Assembly: GCA_050789255.1 (NCBI GenBank)
Contig: JBOZRQ010000027.1
Location: forward strand, 1 to 64,000
Direction of reading: 5' to 3'
Source of the DNA: JBOZRQ01 sp050789255
GTDB lineage: Bacteria > Bacillota > Sulfobacillia > Symbiobacteriales > Symbiobacteriaceae
Length of the DNA: 64,000 nt
Position numbers and translations under genes: made by a program. Below are positions 25,109 through 33,745 of this stretch, one piece after another (the first letter of the stretch is position 1; each line of letters begins with the position of its first letter). The notes under the pieces are model-generated. The model ran no database searches and was not told the origin of the DNA. It saw only the letters and a list, made by a program, of their open reading frames with translations.

Positions 25109-26113
25109 GTGCGAGACGTCGTGCTGTCCGTTCGGGGTCTGGCGCTCGAATACCAGACCCGCCGCGGCCCTGCCCGTGCCCTGTGCGGCATCAGCTTTGA
25201 CCTGTACAAGGGCGAGACGCTGGCCCTGATCGGAGAGAGCGGGTGCGGCAAGTCGACACTAGGTTTTACGCTAATTCGGCTGAACCCCGGCAACGCTCGG
25301 GTCACCGGCGGCTCCATCAGCCTGATGGACGGGCCCAACAAGCGGGAGGTGCTACAGTTCTCCGACCGGGAGATCCGCCGCTTCCGCTGGACGGAGATGG
25401 CCATGGTGCTCCAGTCCGCTCTGAACGCCTTCAACCCGGTGCTCCGCATTGAGGAGCACTTTCAAGACACCGCTCGCGCCCACGGGCTGAGCGACCGCGC
25501 CGAGGTGCGGGCAAGGGCCGAGCGACTGCTCCGGGCGGTGCAGCTGGACCCGAACCGGGTCCTCCCCTCCTACCCCCACGAGCTCTCGGGCGGCATGCGC
25601 CAGCGGGTGCTGCTGGCCCTGGGCCTGGTGCTGGAGCCCCGCATTATCATACTGGACGAGCCCACCACGGCGCTCGACATTCTGACGCAGCGGTCGATCA
25701 TCGAGCTCCTGCGCCAGCTCAAGCAGGAGTTCAACTTCACCATGATCTTCATCTCCCACGACCTGAGCCTGGCGGCGGAGCTTGCCGACCGGGTGGCGAC
25801 CATGTACGCCGGGCAGATCGTGGAACTGAGCGATGTGTACGAGGCCTTCGAACGGCCCAGGCACCCCTACACGCAGGGGCTGATCCACGCTGTGCCGACC
25901 CTGCACGGCGACGACTCGGAGCTGACCTCGATCCCCGGCTCGCCGCCGGACTTCGTGGAGATGCCCGCCGGGTGTAAGTTCCACCCGCGCTGCGCCTATG
26001 CCGACGAACGCTGCCGCCGGGAGGAGCCCGCCATGACCGAGGTGGGCGCCGGCCAGTACGTCGCCTGCTTCCACTGGAAGAAGGTCTCCGAGCAAACCCG
26101 GGCGGAGGGGTGA
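25109..26113 (+). CDS. ABC transporter ATPase (OppD/DppD-like)
   Basis: The product is 334 residues from a GTG. Walker A is GESGCGKST (about 44-52), the signature is LSGGMRQR (about 157), Walker B is IIILDEP (about 176), and the H-loop is FISHD. The C-terminal oligopeptide/dipeptide transporter domain has the Cys cluster typical of OppD (CKFHPRCAYADERCRRE, about 290-306), which can bind an Fe-S cluster in some relatives. It hydrolyses ATP to drive import. It may also serve the two ATPase-less operons upstream. Confidence 0.94.
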   Translation: MRDVVLSVRGLALEYQTRRGPARALCGISFDLYKGETLALIGESGCGKSTLGFTLIRLNPGNARVTGGSISLMDGPNKREVLQFSDREIRRFRWTEMAMVLQSALNAFNPVLRIEEHFQDTARAHGLSDRAEVRARAERLLRAVQLDPNRVLPSYPHELSGGMRQRVLLALGLVLEPRIIILDEPTTALDILTQRSIIELLRQLKQEFNFTMIFISHDLSLAAELADRVATMYAGQIVELSDVYEAFERPRHPYTQGLIHAVPTLHGDDSELTSIPGSPPDFVEMPAGCKFHPRCAYADERCRREEPAMTEVGAGQYVACFHWKKVSEQTRAEG

Positions 26114-26117
26114 GTCG

Positions 26118-27113
26118 ATGGCGCTCCTGGAGCTGAAGCATGTAAGCCGATCCTTCCACCAGATGAAGACCGAGGTCCGGGCCGTCGATAACGTCAGCCT
26201 GGCGATTGCCCCGAAGGAGATCGTCTGTCTGGTGGGCGAGTCGGGCTGTGGGAAGACCACCACCGGCAAGATGACCGCCGGCCTCCTGGAGGCAACCGCC
26301 GGCGAGGTTCTCTTCGAGGGCAAGAACGTGGCCTTGCTCAAAGGCAGTGAGTTTGCCCGGTTCCGCCGCTCGGTGCAGTTGGTCCACCAGGATCCCTACG
26401 CCTCTCTGAACCCGGTGCGCACCATCTATGAAACCCTGAGCGCACCGCTGCTCTATCACAAAATGGCCACGGACCAGCGGGCTGCCCGGCGCCGTGCTGC
26501 CGAGCTGTTGGAATTGGTGGACTTGACACCGGCGGACGAGATCCTGGACAAGTACCCGCACCAGCTCTCGGGGGGCCAGCGCCAGCGGGTCTCGGTGGCC
26601 CGGGCGCTCACGGTCAATCCCAGCTTTATCGTGGCCGACGAGGCCGTATCGATGGTAGACGTTTCAATCCGGGCCTCGCTGCTGAAGATGCTCGCCCGCC
26701 TTAACTCGGAGCTGGGCGTGAGCTTTCTGTTTATCACCCACGACCTGGCCCTGGCGAAGTATTTCGCCTGGGAGGGCCGCATCGGGGTGATGTACCTGGG
26801 CCGCATGGTCGAGCTGTCCCGCACGCCCGACCTGATTGAGCGCCCCGCACACCCCTACACCCAGGCGCTGATGTCGGCGATCCCCGAGGCCGACCCCCGC
26901 CTTACCCGGACCAAGAAGCGGGTCGAACTGCGCAGTGACGAGGTACCCAGCTTGCTGAAGCTGCCCTCGGGCTGCCACTTCCACCCCCGCTGTCCGGTCT
27001 TTGCAGCCGGGCTGTGCGAGAAGACCCAGCCCCAGCTGGCGCAGGTGGCGCCCGGGCACGAGGTGGCCTGCCACCTGGCCCTGGACGGCCTGGATAAGGC
27101 GGCACTGCGATGA
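26118..27113 (+). CDS. ABC transporter ATPase (OppF/DppF-like)
   Basis: The product has 331 residues. Walker A is GESGCGKTT (about 39-47), the signature LSGGQRQR (about 152) and the H-loop FITHD. The Walker B region reads FIVADEAVSMVD instead of the usual LLADEPTSALD; the catalytic Asp-Glu pair is kept. The Opp C-terminal domain has CHFHPRCPVFAAGLCE. It pairs with the OppD-like ATPase four bases upstream. The stop overlaps the next start (ATGA). Confidence 0.94.
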   Translation: MALLELKHVSRSFHQMKTEVRAVDNVSLAIAPKEIVCLVGESGCGKTTTGKMTAGLLEATAGEVLFEGKNVALLKGSEFARFRRSVQLVHQDPYASLNPVRTIYETLSAPLLYHKMATDQRAARRRAAELLELVDLTPADEILDKYPHQLSGGQRQRVSVARALTVNPSFIVADEAVSMVDVSIRASLLKMLARLNSELGVSFLFITHDLALAKYFAWEGRIGVMYLGRMVELSRTPDLIERPAHPYTQALMSAIPEADPRLTRTKKRVELRSDEVPSLLKLPSGCHFHPRCPVFAAGLCEKTQPQLAQVAPGHEVACHLALDGLDKAALR

Positions 27114-27292
27114 GCCCCGAGATGGGCCGTGCGGCGATGCGGCTTGCCACCTTCTGCGTGATCGTCGCCGTGGCGCTCCTGCCCTTCCTGGGGCGGGACA
27201 GCGCCGAGTTCGTGATCACGGTGGCGTCCCTCGGGATGGGCGTGACGTTCATCGCCCTGGTGTGGCTACTGGTCAGGCGCTCAGCCAAGTAA
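27110..27292 (+). CDS. Small two-TM membrane protein
   Basis: The product is 60 residues from an ATG overlapping the stop of the ATPase gene, so it is translationally coupled. Two hydrophobic segments (about 12-27 and 35-55: FCVIVAVALLPFL, VITVASLGMGVTFIALVWLLV) are followed by a basic RRSAK end. The place between ATPase and binding protein suggests a role in or near the transporter, but no family is recognised. Confidence 0.7.
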   Translation: MSPEMGRAAMRLATFCVIVAVALLPFLGRDSAEFVITVASLGMGVTFIALVWLLVRRSAK

Positions 27293-27341
27293 GGTCCCAA
27301 GCGACTTCACATGGGTCGCAGACATAGAGGAGGGTCACGAG

Positions 27342-29141
27342 ATGCGCAAACGGTATGCAGCGATCATCGCTGCCCTGCTTGCCGTCATGCTGGTAGTCAC
27401 CGCATGCGGCAGCAAGGAGACAAAGACTCCCGACCCGGGAACCAAGGCCGACGCTCCGAAGACCGAAGGCGTCTTCTACGGCGCCTGGCCGTACGAAGTC
27501 CCGCCGAAGACCCACTTCAACTTCTACGCTTCGGTCGGCTACCTCGGCATGGCGGGCAGCCCCTACAACGAGATCATGTACAACCCGCTGGCTATGTACT
27601 ACTGGGCCACGGACAAGTACGAGCCGTTCCTGGCCACCGATTGGAAGGTCGACAACGCCGCCAATACGATCACCGTCAACCTCCGCCAGGGCGTGAAGTG
27701 GTCCGACGGCACCGACTTCAAGGCAGTCGACGTGATTAACTCGATGGCCCTGGAGAAGTCCCGCTCGGCCACGGTCTGGCGTTATGTGGACAAGGTGACC
27801 GCCAAGGGCGATTACACGGTGGAGTACCACCTGGGGCAGCCCGCCACGATCGCCCTGCGCTACGTCCTGAAGACGCAGCCCATGCCGACCTCGGTGTACG
27901 GCGACTGGGCAAAGAAGTTCCAGGCCCTGTATGACGCCGGCAAGGACGCCACCTCCGACGACGTGAAGAACCTCCGCAAGGAGATGGACTCCTTCCGCCC
28001 GGCCGACTACGTTGTTACCGGCCCCTACAAGGTGGACAAGGATACCATCACCGAGGCCCAGCTGACCATGAAGAAGGTCCCGACCTCCTGGGCCGCCGGT
28101 CAGGTCAAGTTTGACAAGATCGTGCTCTACCAGGGCGAGACCGCTGCCATCACCCCGCTGGTGCTGGACAAGAAGATTGACTTCGCGACCCACGCCTTCC
28201 CGCCAGCGACCGAGAAGCAGATCCTGGACAACGGCATTCGCGTGATCCGCTACCCCTTCTACACCGGCCCCGGCCTGTTCTTTAACAACAACGTCTACCC
28301 GCTCAACCGGCCTGAGGTGCGCCAGGCGATCGCTTACGCCATCAACCGTGATGAGAACGGCATGGTCGCCCTTTCAAAGTCCGGCGTCGGTGTGAAGTAC
28401 ATGACTGGCTTCAGCGACAATCTCCTGAAGACCTGGGTCAAGGAAGATGCCGTCGCGAAGCTGAACCAGTACAAGTTTGACACCGCCAAGGCCGAAGATA
28501 CCCTGAAGAAGATCGGCTTCACCAAGGGCGCCGACGGCATCTGGGTCGACGACAAGGGCAAGAAGATGGAGTTCGAGATCCTGGTGCCCTCGGACTTTGC
28601 CGACTGGAGCGCTTCGGCTGAGAACGCCGCGCAGCAGCTGACCAAGTTCGGCATCAAGGCTGTGGTCCGTGGCGTGCCATCCAGCCAGCAGCCCAATGAC
28701 ATTCACGCCGGCAAGTTCCAGATTGGTTACCGTGGCTGGGGCTCATCCACGATTCCGCACCCGCAGACTGCCCTGATCGCTGACATCGTGACCTTTAACG
28801 AGGGCGGTCAGAAGAACAACAAGGAGAAGCCGGGTCAGAACTGGCCGCTGAAGCAGAAGTGGAGCGGCGGCGAGATCGACTTCGACAAGCTGATTACCGA
28901 GGCCGGCGCTGGCCTGGATGTGGCCAAGCAGAAGGAGGCCATCACTACGCTGGCGCTCGCGTTCAATGAGCTGCTGCCGGTGGTGCCGCTGTTCGAGCGC
29001 TACTCAAACAGCCCGTCGCTGGAGAATACGCATGTGACCGGGTGGCCGAAGGACGGGGATACCATTCTTTCGAACGGTACCTCTGACAGCTTTGTAGCGA
29101 TCATGATCGTGAAGGGCCAACTTTCCCCCAGCGGGAAGTAG
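27342..29141 (+). CDS. SBP_bac_5 binding lipoprotein
   Basis: The product is 599 residues from an ATG with GGAGGGT upstream. The lipobox is VVTAC (Cys near 22). The family 5 binding-protein core shows LRQGVKWSDGTDFKAVDVI, VRQAIAYAINRDENG and GYRGWGSSTIPHP. It is the last gene of the importer operon and lies convergent to a GH4 glycosidase and a sugar kinase. That setting suggests an oligosaccharide (for example chito- or cello-oligosaccharide) ligand rather than a peptide; this is inference from neighbours. A large structured DNA segment starts at its stop codon. Confidence 0.9.
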   Translation: MRKRYAAIIAALLAVMLVVTACGSKETKTPDPGTKADAPKTEGVFYGAWPYEVPPKTHFNFYASVGYLGMAGSPYNEIMYNPLAMYYWATDKYEPFLATDWKVDNAANTITVNLRQGVKWSDGTDFKAVDVINSMALEKSRSATVWRYVDKVTAKGDYTVEYHLGQPATIALRYVLKTQPMPTSVYGDWAKKFQALYDAGKDATSDDVKNLRKEMDSFRPADYVVTGPYKVDKDTITEAQLTMKKVPTSWAAGQVKFDKIVLYQGETAAITPLVLDKKIDFATHAFPPATEKQILDNGIRVIRYPFYTGPGLFFNNNVYPLNRPEVRQAIAYAINRDENGMVALSKSGVGVKYMTGFSDNLLKTWVKEDAVAKLNQYKFDTAKAEDTLKKIGFTKGADGIWVDDKGKKMEFEILVPSDFADWSASAENAAQQLTKFGIKAVVRGVPSSQQPNDIHAGKFQIGYRGWGSSTIPHPQTALIADIVTFNEGGQKNNKEKPGQNWPLKQKWSGGEIDFDKLITEAGAGLDVAKQKEAITTLALAFNELLPVVPLFERYSNSPSLENTHVTGWPKDGDTILSNGTSDSFVAIMIVKGQLSPSGK

Positions 29142-29363
29142 TGGGGTTTGCAGGACCCCTCGACTCGCCACCGCCTCCTCTGGTGTGCTCGGCGGGTTGC
29201 TAATAACGACCGGCGCCGCCCGACAGTCGTCCGTGACTGCGGGCGGCGCCTTTTAGCTGGTCGGGGGCGTCGTCCTGACGCCCCCTCCTCGGGTACAGTC
29301 GTTATTAGCAACCCTTAGCTGTGTCGGCGGTGAATGAGCCTTCGGAGCCCTGCAAACCCCACT
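29140..29363. repeat. Nested inverted-repeat structure with two inner hairpins
   Basis: The whole gap between the convergent operons is one nested palindrome. The outer arms AGTGGGGTTTGCAGG (29140-29154) and its exact complement (29349-29363) enclose inner arms GGGTTGCTAATAACGAC (29194-29210) and complement (29298-29314). These enclose two GC hairpins, GGCGCCGCCCG/CGGGCGGCGCC (29212-29250, with TTTT after) and GGGGGCGTC/GACGCCCCC (29263-29285). The first hairpin can act as terminator. The outer layers go far beyond a terminator and could be a MITE-like insertion, a structured RNA or a cruciform. The same topology recurs at 39044-39133 and 44652-44725. Confidence 0.75.
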
Positions 29364-29386
29364 CTCTTGCTTCTCTGTGTCCTGCC

Positions 29387-30676
29387 CTAGCGGTCAGAGC
29401 TACCGAGGAAGAATTGGGGTAGGTGGGCGCGGTGGGCTTGGGACATTTCGGTCCAGAGGGTTTTGGCCATTTGGACACCAGGCACGAAGGGGTTGGCGAC
29501 CAGGGCCTGTAGAGCCAGGTTCGGATCGCCCGTTACGCCGGCGGCGACGGTGAGCTCTTCGTAGGCTTTGGCACGCTGCAGGAGGCCGCGGATTTGGGGC
29601 TGGAGGGCGCCGACGTGGAGGGGGATCGCACCGTGCTTGCCTACGATTGCGCTGACTTCGATGGCGCCGTCGTAGGGGAGGTCGGGCATGGTGCCGTGGT
29701 TTTGGATATTCACGGCGTGGATCTCGTTCTTGTTGTTGTGGATCGCGCTGATGAGGGAGACGGCGGCGTCGGAGTAGTGGGCGCCGCCCCGCTGGGCGAG
29801 CTGCGGGGGCTTGATGCTGAGGTTGGGGTCCTTGTAGAGCTCGAAGAGCTCGGCCTCGGTCTGCTTGACCACCTGGGCACGGGTGCCCTTGGTGTTCATC
29901 GTCTCGATCTCTTTTGCGATGACCTCGGGGCCGTGCCAGTAGTACCGCTGGTAGCCGCAAGGCATATAGCCAATGCCCAGGAGGTAGTCGCGGTCCCAGG
30001 ACTGGGTGGCAGCCATGGACTCCAGGACGGTCCGGGTCTGATCCTCGCCATCGAGCATCACCTTGGCAAAGACCAGGTGGTTGAGTCCGAAGAACTGGAG
30101 GAAGACCCGGTTCAGGTCGGCGCCAAGGATCTTGGCGGCGCCCCGGTGCATGTTGATGGGGTTGTTGCACAGGCCGATGGTCTTGACCTTGGTGTGCTTG
30201 AGGATGGTATCAGCCAGGATGCCCGAGGGGTTGGTGAAGTTGATCAGCCAGGCATCGGGCGCCACCGCCTCAATATCCCGGCAGATATCGAGCAGCACGG
30301 GAATCGTGCGGAGGGCCTTGAAGAACCCGCCCGGGCCGGTGGTTTCCTGCCCAAGGACACCGTGCTGGAGCGGGATGCGCTCGTCGAGCGCCCGGGCGTC
30401 CATCTGTCCGACGCGCAGCTGGCAGACGACGTAATCGACCCCTTCCAGGGCAGGGCGCCGGTCGAAGTGGACGGATACCTTCGTGTTCAGGCCCGCCTTG
30501 GCGAGCATCCGACGGGTGAGGGCCGCGATGATCTCAACCTTCTCCCGGCCCGCAGGGACGTCGATCAGCCGCAGTTCGGCCAGTTCCAGCTCATGCTGCC
30601 GGGTGATGAAGCCTTCCACCAGTTCGGGGGTATAGCTGGAGCCGCCACCGATGACGGCGAGTTTTAGACCTGCCAT
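29387..30676 (-). CDS. Glycoside hydrolase family 4 (6-phospho-beta-glucosidase type)
   Basis: The product is 429 residues from the ATG at 30676, ten bases after GGAGG. An N-terminal Rossmann motif binds NAD+ (LAVIGGGSSYTPELVEG). GH4 landmarks follow: VDYVVCQLRVGQMDARALDE, NFTNPSG (about 150), and CNNPINMHRG, whose Cys helps bind the catalytic divalent metal, then LNHL. GH4 enzymes cleave by NAD-dependent oxidation and elimination, usually on 6-phosphorylated disaccharides. The start overlaps the kinase stop by 13 bases, so the pair is coupled: the kinase may supply the phospho-sugar or use the released sugar. Confidence 0.92.
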   Translation of the reverse strand: MAGLKLAVIGGGSSYTPELVEGFITRQHELELAELRLIDVPAGREKVEIIAALTRRMLAKAGLNTKVSVHFDRRPALEGVDYVVCQLRVGQMDARALDERIPLQHGVLGQETTGPGGFFKALRTIPVLLDICRDIEAVAPDAWLINFTNPSGILADTILKHTKVKTIGLCNNPINMHRGAAKILGADLNRVFLQFFGLNHLVFAKVMLDGEDQTRTVLESMAATQSWDRDYLLGIGYMPCGYQRYYWHGPEVIAKEIETMNTKGTRAQVVKQTEAELFELYKDPNLSIKPPQLAQRGGAHYSDAAVSLISAIHNNKNEIHAVNIQNHGTMPDLPYDGAIEVSAIVGKHGAIPLHVGALQPQIRGLLQRAKAYEELTVAAGVTGDPNLALQALVANPFVPGVQMAKTLWTEMSQAHRAHLPQFFLGSSDR

Positions 30677-31683
30677 AGGGACGATTCCTCCTCGTTGATA
30701 GGTAGATCGGAGGGCATGGAGGTTTCGGCCCGGCGGTACAGTTCGGCGCAGGGCTTCACGCCCGCCGCCTCCAGACCGAGGAGCCAGGCGCCGACGACGG
30801 GCTCGTAGCGGGTGTGCAAGAGGCGGGCCTTGGGCGCCGCACGGTGTACCGCGAGGCGGAATGCATCGACCATCAAGGGGTTGGCGCCCTTCCACACGGA
30901 GCCGGCCATGACCACATCTACCTCAAGCTCCGTCATATGGAGTTGGTAGATGGCACCGGTCACGCTCTCACCGAGGAGGGTGCCCATGCGAATCAGCAGG
31001 TCCTGGGCCACCCGATCGCCCGCCGTGGCGTCGTCGAAGACGCGCGGGGCCAGCCAGTTGATCCGGCTGCGGTCGGCGGTGTTCAGGTAGAGCCCCTCCC
31101 GCAGGTCGTCCATGTTGGCGTAACCCATGCCATCGAGAACGGTCTGGACGAGTCGGGTGGCGGGTCCACGCAGCTCCACGGCCTGAAAGGCCGCGCGAAT
31201 CGCCTCGCGCCCCAGGTCGTTGGCGCCGCCGAAGTCGCCCATGAGGTAGCCCAGGCCGCCAACCTGGAGCTCCCGACCGTCGGGTGCAAGACCGGCGCAG
31301 TTGTTGCCGGTTCCGCAGATGGAGACCACGCCCCAGCCCTTGGGGGCGCCGGCACGGAGCCCGGCGAAGGTGTCGTTCTTGATGGAGAACCGGAGCCCGG
31401 GCCAGCGCTGCCCGATGGCGTTGCCGAGCAGCTCGTAGTCGCTGGGAAGGTCGGCGCCCGCCAGGCAGAAGCAGGCGTACTCCAGGTCGGCCGGGCTGAT
31501 GCCCACGCTCTGGCAGGCCGATTCGACCGCCTCGGCGATGCACCCCATGGCACGGTCGATGCCCCCCTGTGCCTGATGGTTGCCGGGGCCACCCTTGCCA
31601 AGTGCCCATATATGTCCGTGAGTGTCTCCCAGGATTGCATAGGTCTTCGTGGCGCCACCGTCGACGCCAAGAACGTAACGCAT
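30664..31683 (-). CDS. BadF/BadG/BcrA/BcrD-type sugar kinase (N-acetylglucosamine kinase-like)
   Basis: The product is 339 residues from ATG 31683. A longer frame to 31746 lacks a ribosome binding site. The ASKHA phosphate-1 loop GVDGGATKTYAILGD is at the N-terminus. AGADLPSDYE is near 85, ISICGTGNN-like SICGTGNNCAG near 125, the glycine-rich GGLGYLMGDFGGANDLGREA near 145-164, and VVMAGSVWKGAN near 268. This is the N-acetylglucosamine kinase / BadF group that phosphorylates sugars with ATP. With the GH4 enzyme and the facing importer it fits uptake and breakdown of an amino-sugar or glucose oligomer. Confidence 0.88.
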   Translation of the reverse strand: MRYVLGVDGGATKTYAILGDTHGHIWALGKGGPGNHQAQGGIDRAMGCIAEAVESACQSVGISPADLEYACFCLAGADLPSDYELLGNAIGQRWPGLRFSIKNDTFAGLRAGAPKGWGVVSICGTGNNCAGLAPDGRELQVGGLGYLMGDFGGANDLGREAIRAAFQAVELRGPATRLVQTVLDGMGYANMDDLREGLYLNTADRSRINWLAPRVFDDATAGDRVAQDLLIRMGTLLGESVTGAIYQLHMTELEVDVVMAGSVWKGANPLMVDAFRLAVHRAAPKARLLHTRYEPVVGAWLLGLEAAGVKPCAELYRRAETSMPSDLPINEEESSLWQV

Positions 31684-31829
31684 GAACTTCAACCTCTCTT
31701 CACTTACGGTGAGGCTTCTAACAAAGTTCGACCCAACGACGTTCAAACCCTATCGGGCATGACTTTTCGCATGGCTGTGGACGCGAAGAGATTACTTCCT
31801 GCAATGGAGTGTTCGTTCCGGCATAAAGA

Positions 31830-31856
31830 GAGCGAGGCCTGAGAGGGGCCTCGCTC
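31830..31856 (-). terminator. Hairpin terminator
   Basis: A 10-bp stem (GAGCGAGGCC / GGCCTCGCTC) is followed on the minus strand by TCTTTAT. It ends transcription from the small genes to its right, before the kinase promoter region. Confidence 0.7.
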
Positions 31857-31888
31857 TTGTTGTTCGGGACGACGACAGACGGCTGACT

Positions 31889-32089
31889 TCAACAGTAGAC
31901 GGCATAGAGGGCGATGACCGCCATCACCAGGTGTGCAACGCCAACCCAGAGCCAAAAGGTTTGGGCGCCCTCAATGGTCACCCGCCCCTGCATGAACGCA
32001 CAGGTATGTACTACAAGGTACCGTCGAACGGCGATATACATGATCCCCGCCAGAAGACCGACCACAACCGGAACGTCCAGCGGAAGCAT
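31889..32089 (-). CDS. Small two-TM membrane protein
   Basis: The product is about 66 residues from ATG 32089, eight bases after GGAGG. A hydrophobic N-terminal segment (DVPVVVGLLAGIMYIAV) and C-terminal segment (FWLWVGVAHLVMAVIALYAVY) flank a short loop with CAFMQG. No family is recognised. It lies downstream of the 54-residue gene at 32189 on the same strand, and the two are likely cotranscribed to the 31830 terminator. A different small membrane protein accompanies the near-identical 54-residue gene in element 2. Confidence 0.6.
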   Translation of the reverse strand: MLPLDVPVVVGLLAGIMYIAVRRYLVVHTCAFMQGRVTIEGAQTFWLWVGVAHLVMAVIALYAVYC

Positions 32090-32188
32090 GAACAACACCT
32101 CCTACAAAAGAGAGGTGCCAGTAACTGGAAAGAGTTCGCACACCAAGTACCCATCGTGAAGGGGCCACTGCCCTGGGGCCCCGCATCG

Positions 32189-32353
32189 TTAGGCGACTCC
32201 GCCTTGCTTCTTCTGTTTCTGCTCGTGCATCGCTCGGGTAATCGCCCGCCTGAAGCCTTCGTTGAGGATCTCCTGGGCAGCCCTGGCGTTCTCAGGGTCA
32301 ATCACATAGGAGACTCGAACCACGACCTCTGGTTGCCTCTTTGAACGTGCCAC
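32189..32353 (-). CDS. 54-residue protein, copy 1 of a small mobile-associated family
   Basis: It runs from GTG 32353, with GGAGGAGG just upstream, and encodes MARSKRQPEVVVRVSYVIDP followed by a helical, charged tail ending KKQGGVA. The gene at 44337-44501 inside element 2 encodes almost the same protein, with very similar DNA through the ribosome binding site. A third relative lies at 41000-41170 in element 1. The V-x-YVxDP core then an Ala-rich helix is common to all three. It could be a small regulator or mobilisation factor. Its presence outside the two elements hints at a remnant of a third one. Confidence 0.7.
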   Translation of the reverse strand: MARSKRQPEVVVRVSYVIDPENARAAQEILNEGFRRAITRAMHEQKQKKQGGVA

Positions 32354-32518
32354 CGAGCATCCTCCTCCCACCGGTGCCGCCGATATCTTGCGACGAGCGT
32401 ACCATCCAGCCGAGGTCTGCACCACCAACCCGACATCTTTCACCTCTCAGGTCGTTGCACGTTGTGCAAAGCCCCTCTATACTTTTGGAAAATAATAGTA
32501 TTTCCTGGAGGGGGTCGT

Positions 32519-33745
32519 ATGCCGAAGCTAGTCCGATTTAACCCTCCCGCCTTTCTGGACGACTTTCGTCGCAGCAACACAGACCTGGATAAGATCTGGG
32601 ACGACACGCTGACCCGGTGGTTTGCGGAGTCGATCGACGGCGCCGCCCAAGAGTATCAGGAGTTCGGAGTGCCCGCCGAGAAGGTGAGGGTCCAGTTCTT
32701 CCACCCCAAGGAGGTAGACGTGCCCCCGGAGCGGATGGCGGTCAAGAGCGTCACATGGACAGGCTTTCCGAAGAAGTTTCGGACCTGGTTCGCACCGGCT
32801 GCCCGCATGTCCGCTTACGAGGCGGCGGAACAGGTTGGCTGCTATGCGGGGCGCACCTGCCGACAAACCGACGAGTACGTGGAGTGGCAGACCCAGCGTG
32901 ATGAGATGGGCAAAGTGACCCGGGTGACCTTCACCTGCGAGGGCCCCGAGTACTGGACCGTCCTTGCAGAGAGTGACCCCGACCTGGCTGTGAGACTGTA
33001 CCGGGAGCTGGTGAGCCCCGCCGTCGAAAAGGAAGACCTGTTTCTCGACAAGGAATGCACTCAGTACAACATCCTTAACAAGTGGAATCTCTGGCAGGGC
33101 ATCGTCCACCTGACACACCCGGCGAACTCGCTGGAGGCCGAGGTCGGTCTCGCCGCGACGGCCAGCATTGTCCGCCAGGACGGGACCGGCCAGGTCATCA
33201 CCGACCACGATGAGTTGCTTGCGGTGGCTGCATGGGGGAGCCCTTTCCGGGCCAGCGATCCCGCCATCGGGGGGCATGTTAATGTGCTGACCCGGCTGGG
33301 ACTGCAGGTCTCTCTGCGTGATCCTGTCGGCCTGTATATGGACAGCTTGGACACGACCGGCTTCGAGACGCCGGACGGAACACCCGCCAGCCAATTCTTT
33401 CACGTTGTGCGGGGGAAAGAAGGCAGCGGCGACAGCGAGTCCATGATTCTGCGGGCTGAGTTCTCCGTTCCAGAGGCGTACGGGTACACCGTTGGCGACA
33501 TCCGGATCGGCGGCGTCCCGATCCGCTACGGCGGACAGATTGCGGAGCATCTGTTGATGAAGCTGACGGCGATTGCCTATGCGCCCGATCAGCGAGAAGA
33601 GATTTCGGTGGCAAACGGCGGCTGCGGTGGCTTCTTCGACAAGACCTGCACCCCGGGTCTTCCACCGCATCCGATTTACGCTGACGGTCGAGAGGAGGCA
33701 GGAGATGACCGGGCAAGAGGTCCCTCAGCAGGAGGCGCTCCTTGA
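32519..33745 (+). CDS. Unrecognised protein encoded with a Dyp-type peroxidase
   Basis: The product is 408 residues from the ATG at 32519, four bases after GGAGGGGG. It is soluble with no signal peptide or TM segment. Notable stretches are FHPKEVDVPPERM, WTGFPKKFRTWFAPAARM, VGCYAGRTCRQTDEYVEW and a C-terminal Cys-containing SVANGGCGGFFDKTC. Several conserved-looking Cys, Trp and His residues suggest a cofactor- or metal-binding enzyme, but I do not recognise the family. The 3' end overlaps the peroxidase gene by 41 bases in another frame, so the two are tightly coupled and likely work in one pathway. Confidence 0.8.
   Translation: MPKLVRFNPPAFLDDFRRSNTDLDKIWDDTLTRWFAESIDGAAQEYQEFGVPAEKVRVQFFHPKEVDVPPERMAVKSVTWTGFPKKFRTWFAPAARMSAYEAAEQVGCYAGRTCRQTDEYVEWQTQRDEMGKVTRVTFTCEGPEYWTVLAESDPDLAVRLYRELVSPAVEKEDLFLDKECTQYNILNKWNLWQGIVHLTHPANSLEAEVGLAATASIVRQDGTGQVITDHDELLAVAAWGSPFRASDPAIGGHVNVLTRLGLQVSLRDPVGLYMDSLDTTGFETPDGTPASQFFHVVRGKEGSGDSESMILRAEFSVPEAYGYTVGDIRIGGVPIRYGGQIAEHLLMKLTAIAYAPDQREEISVANGGCGGFFDKTCTPGLPPHPIYADGREEAGDDRARGPSAGGAP

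Noticed and set aside
29194..29314. Integron attC site
   Set aside because: The palindrome lacks the RYYYAAC/GTTRRRY boxes and extrahelical bases, and there is no integron integrase.
32148..32175. Remnant of the S8 protease tail (GSGPFTM-like reading on the minus strand)
   Set aside because: The match to 35367-35392 is only about 22 of 26 bases. A 14-base run is expected by chance in a window of this size, and no further homology surrounds it.
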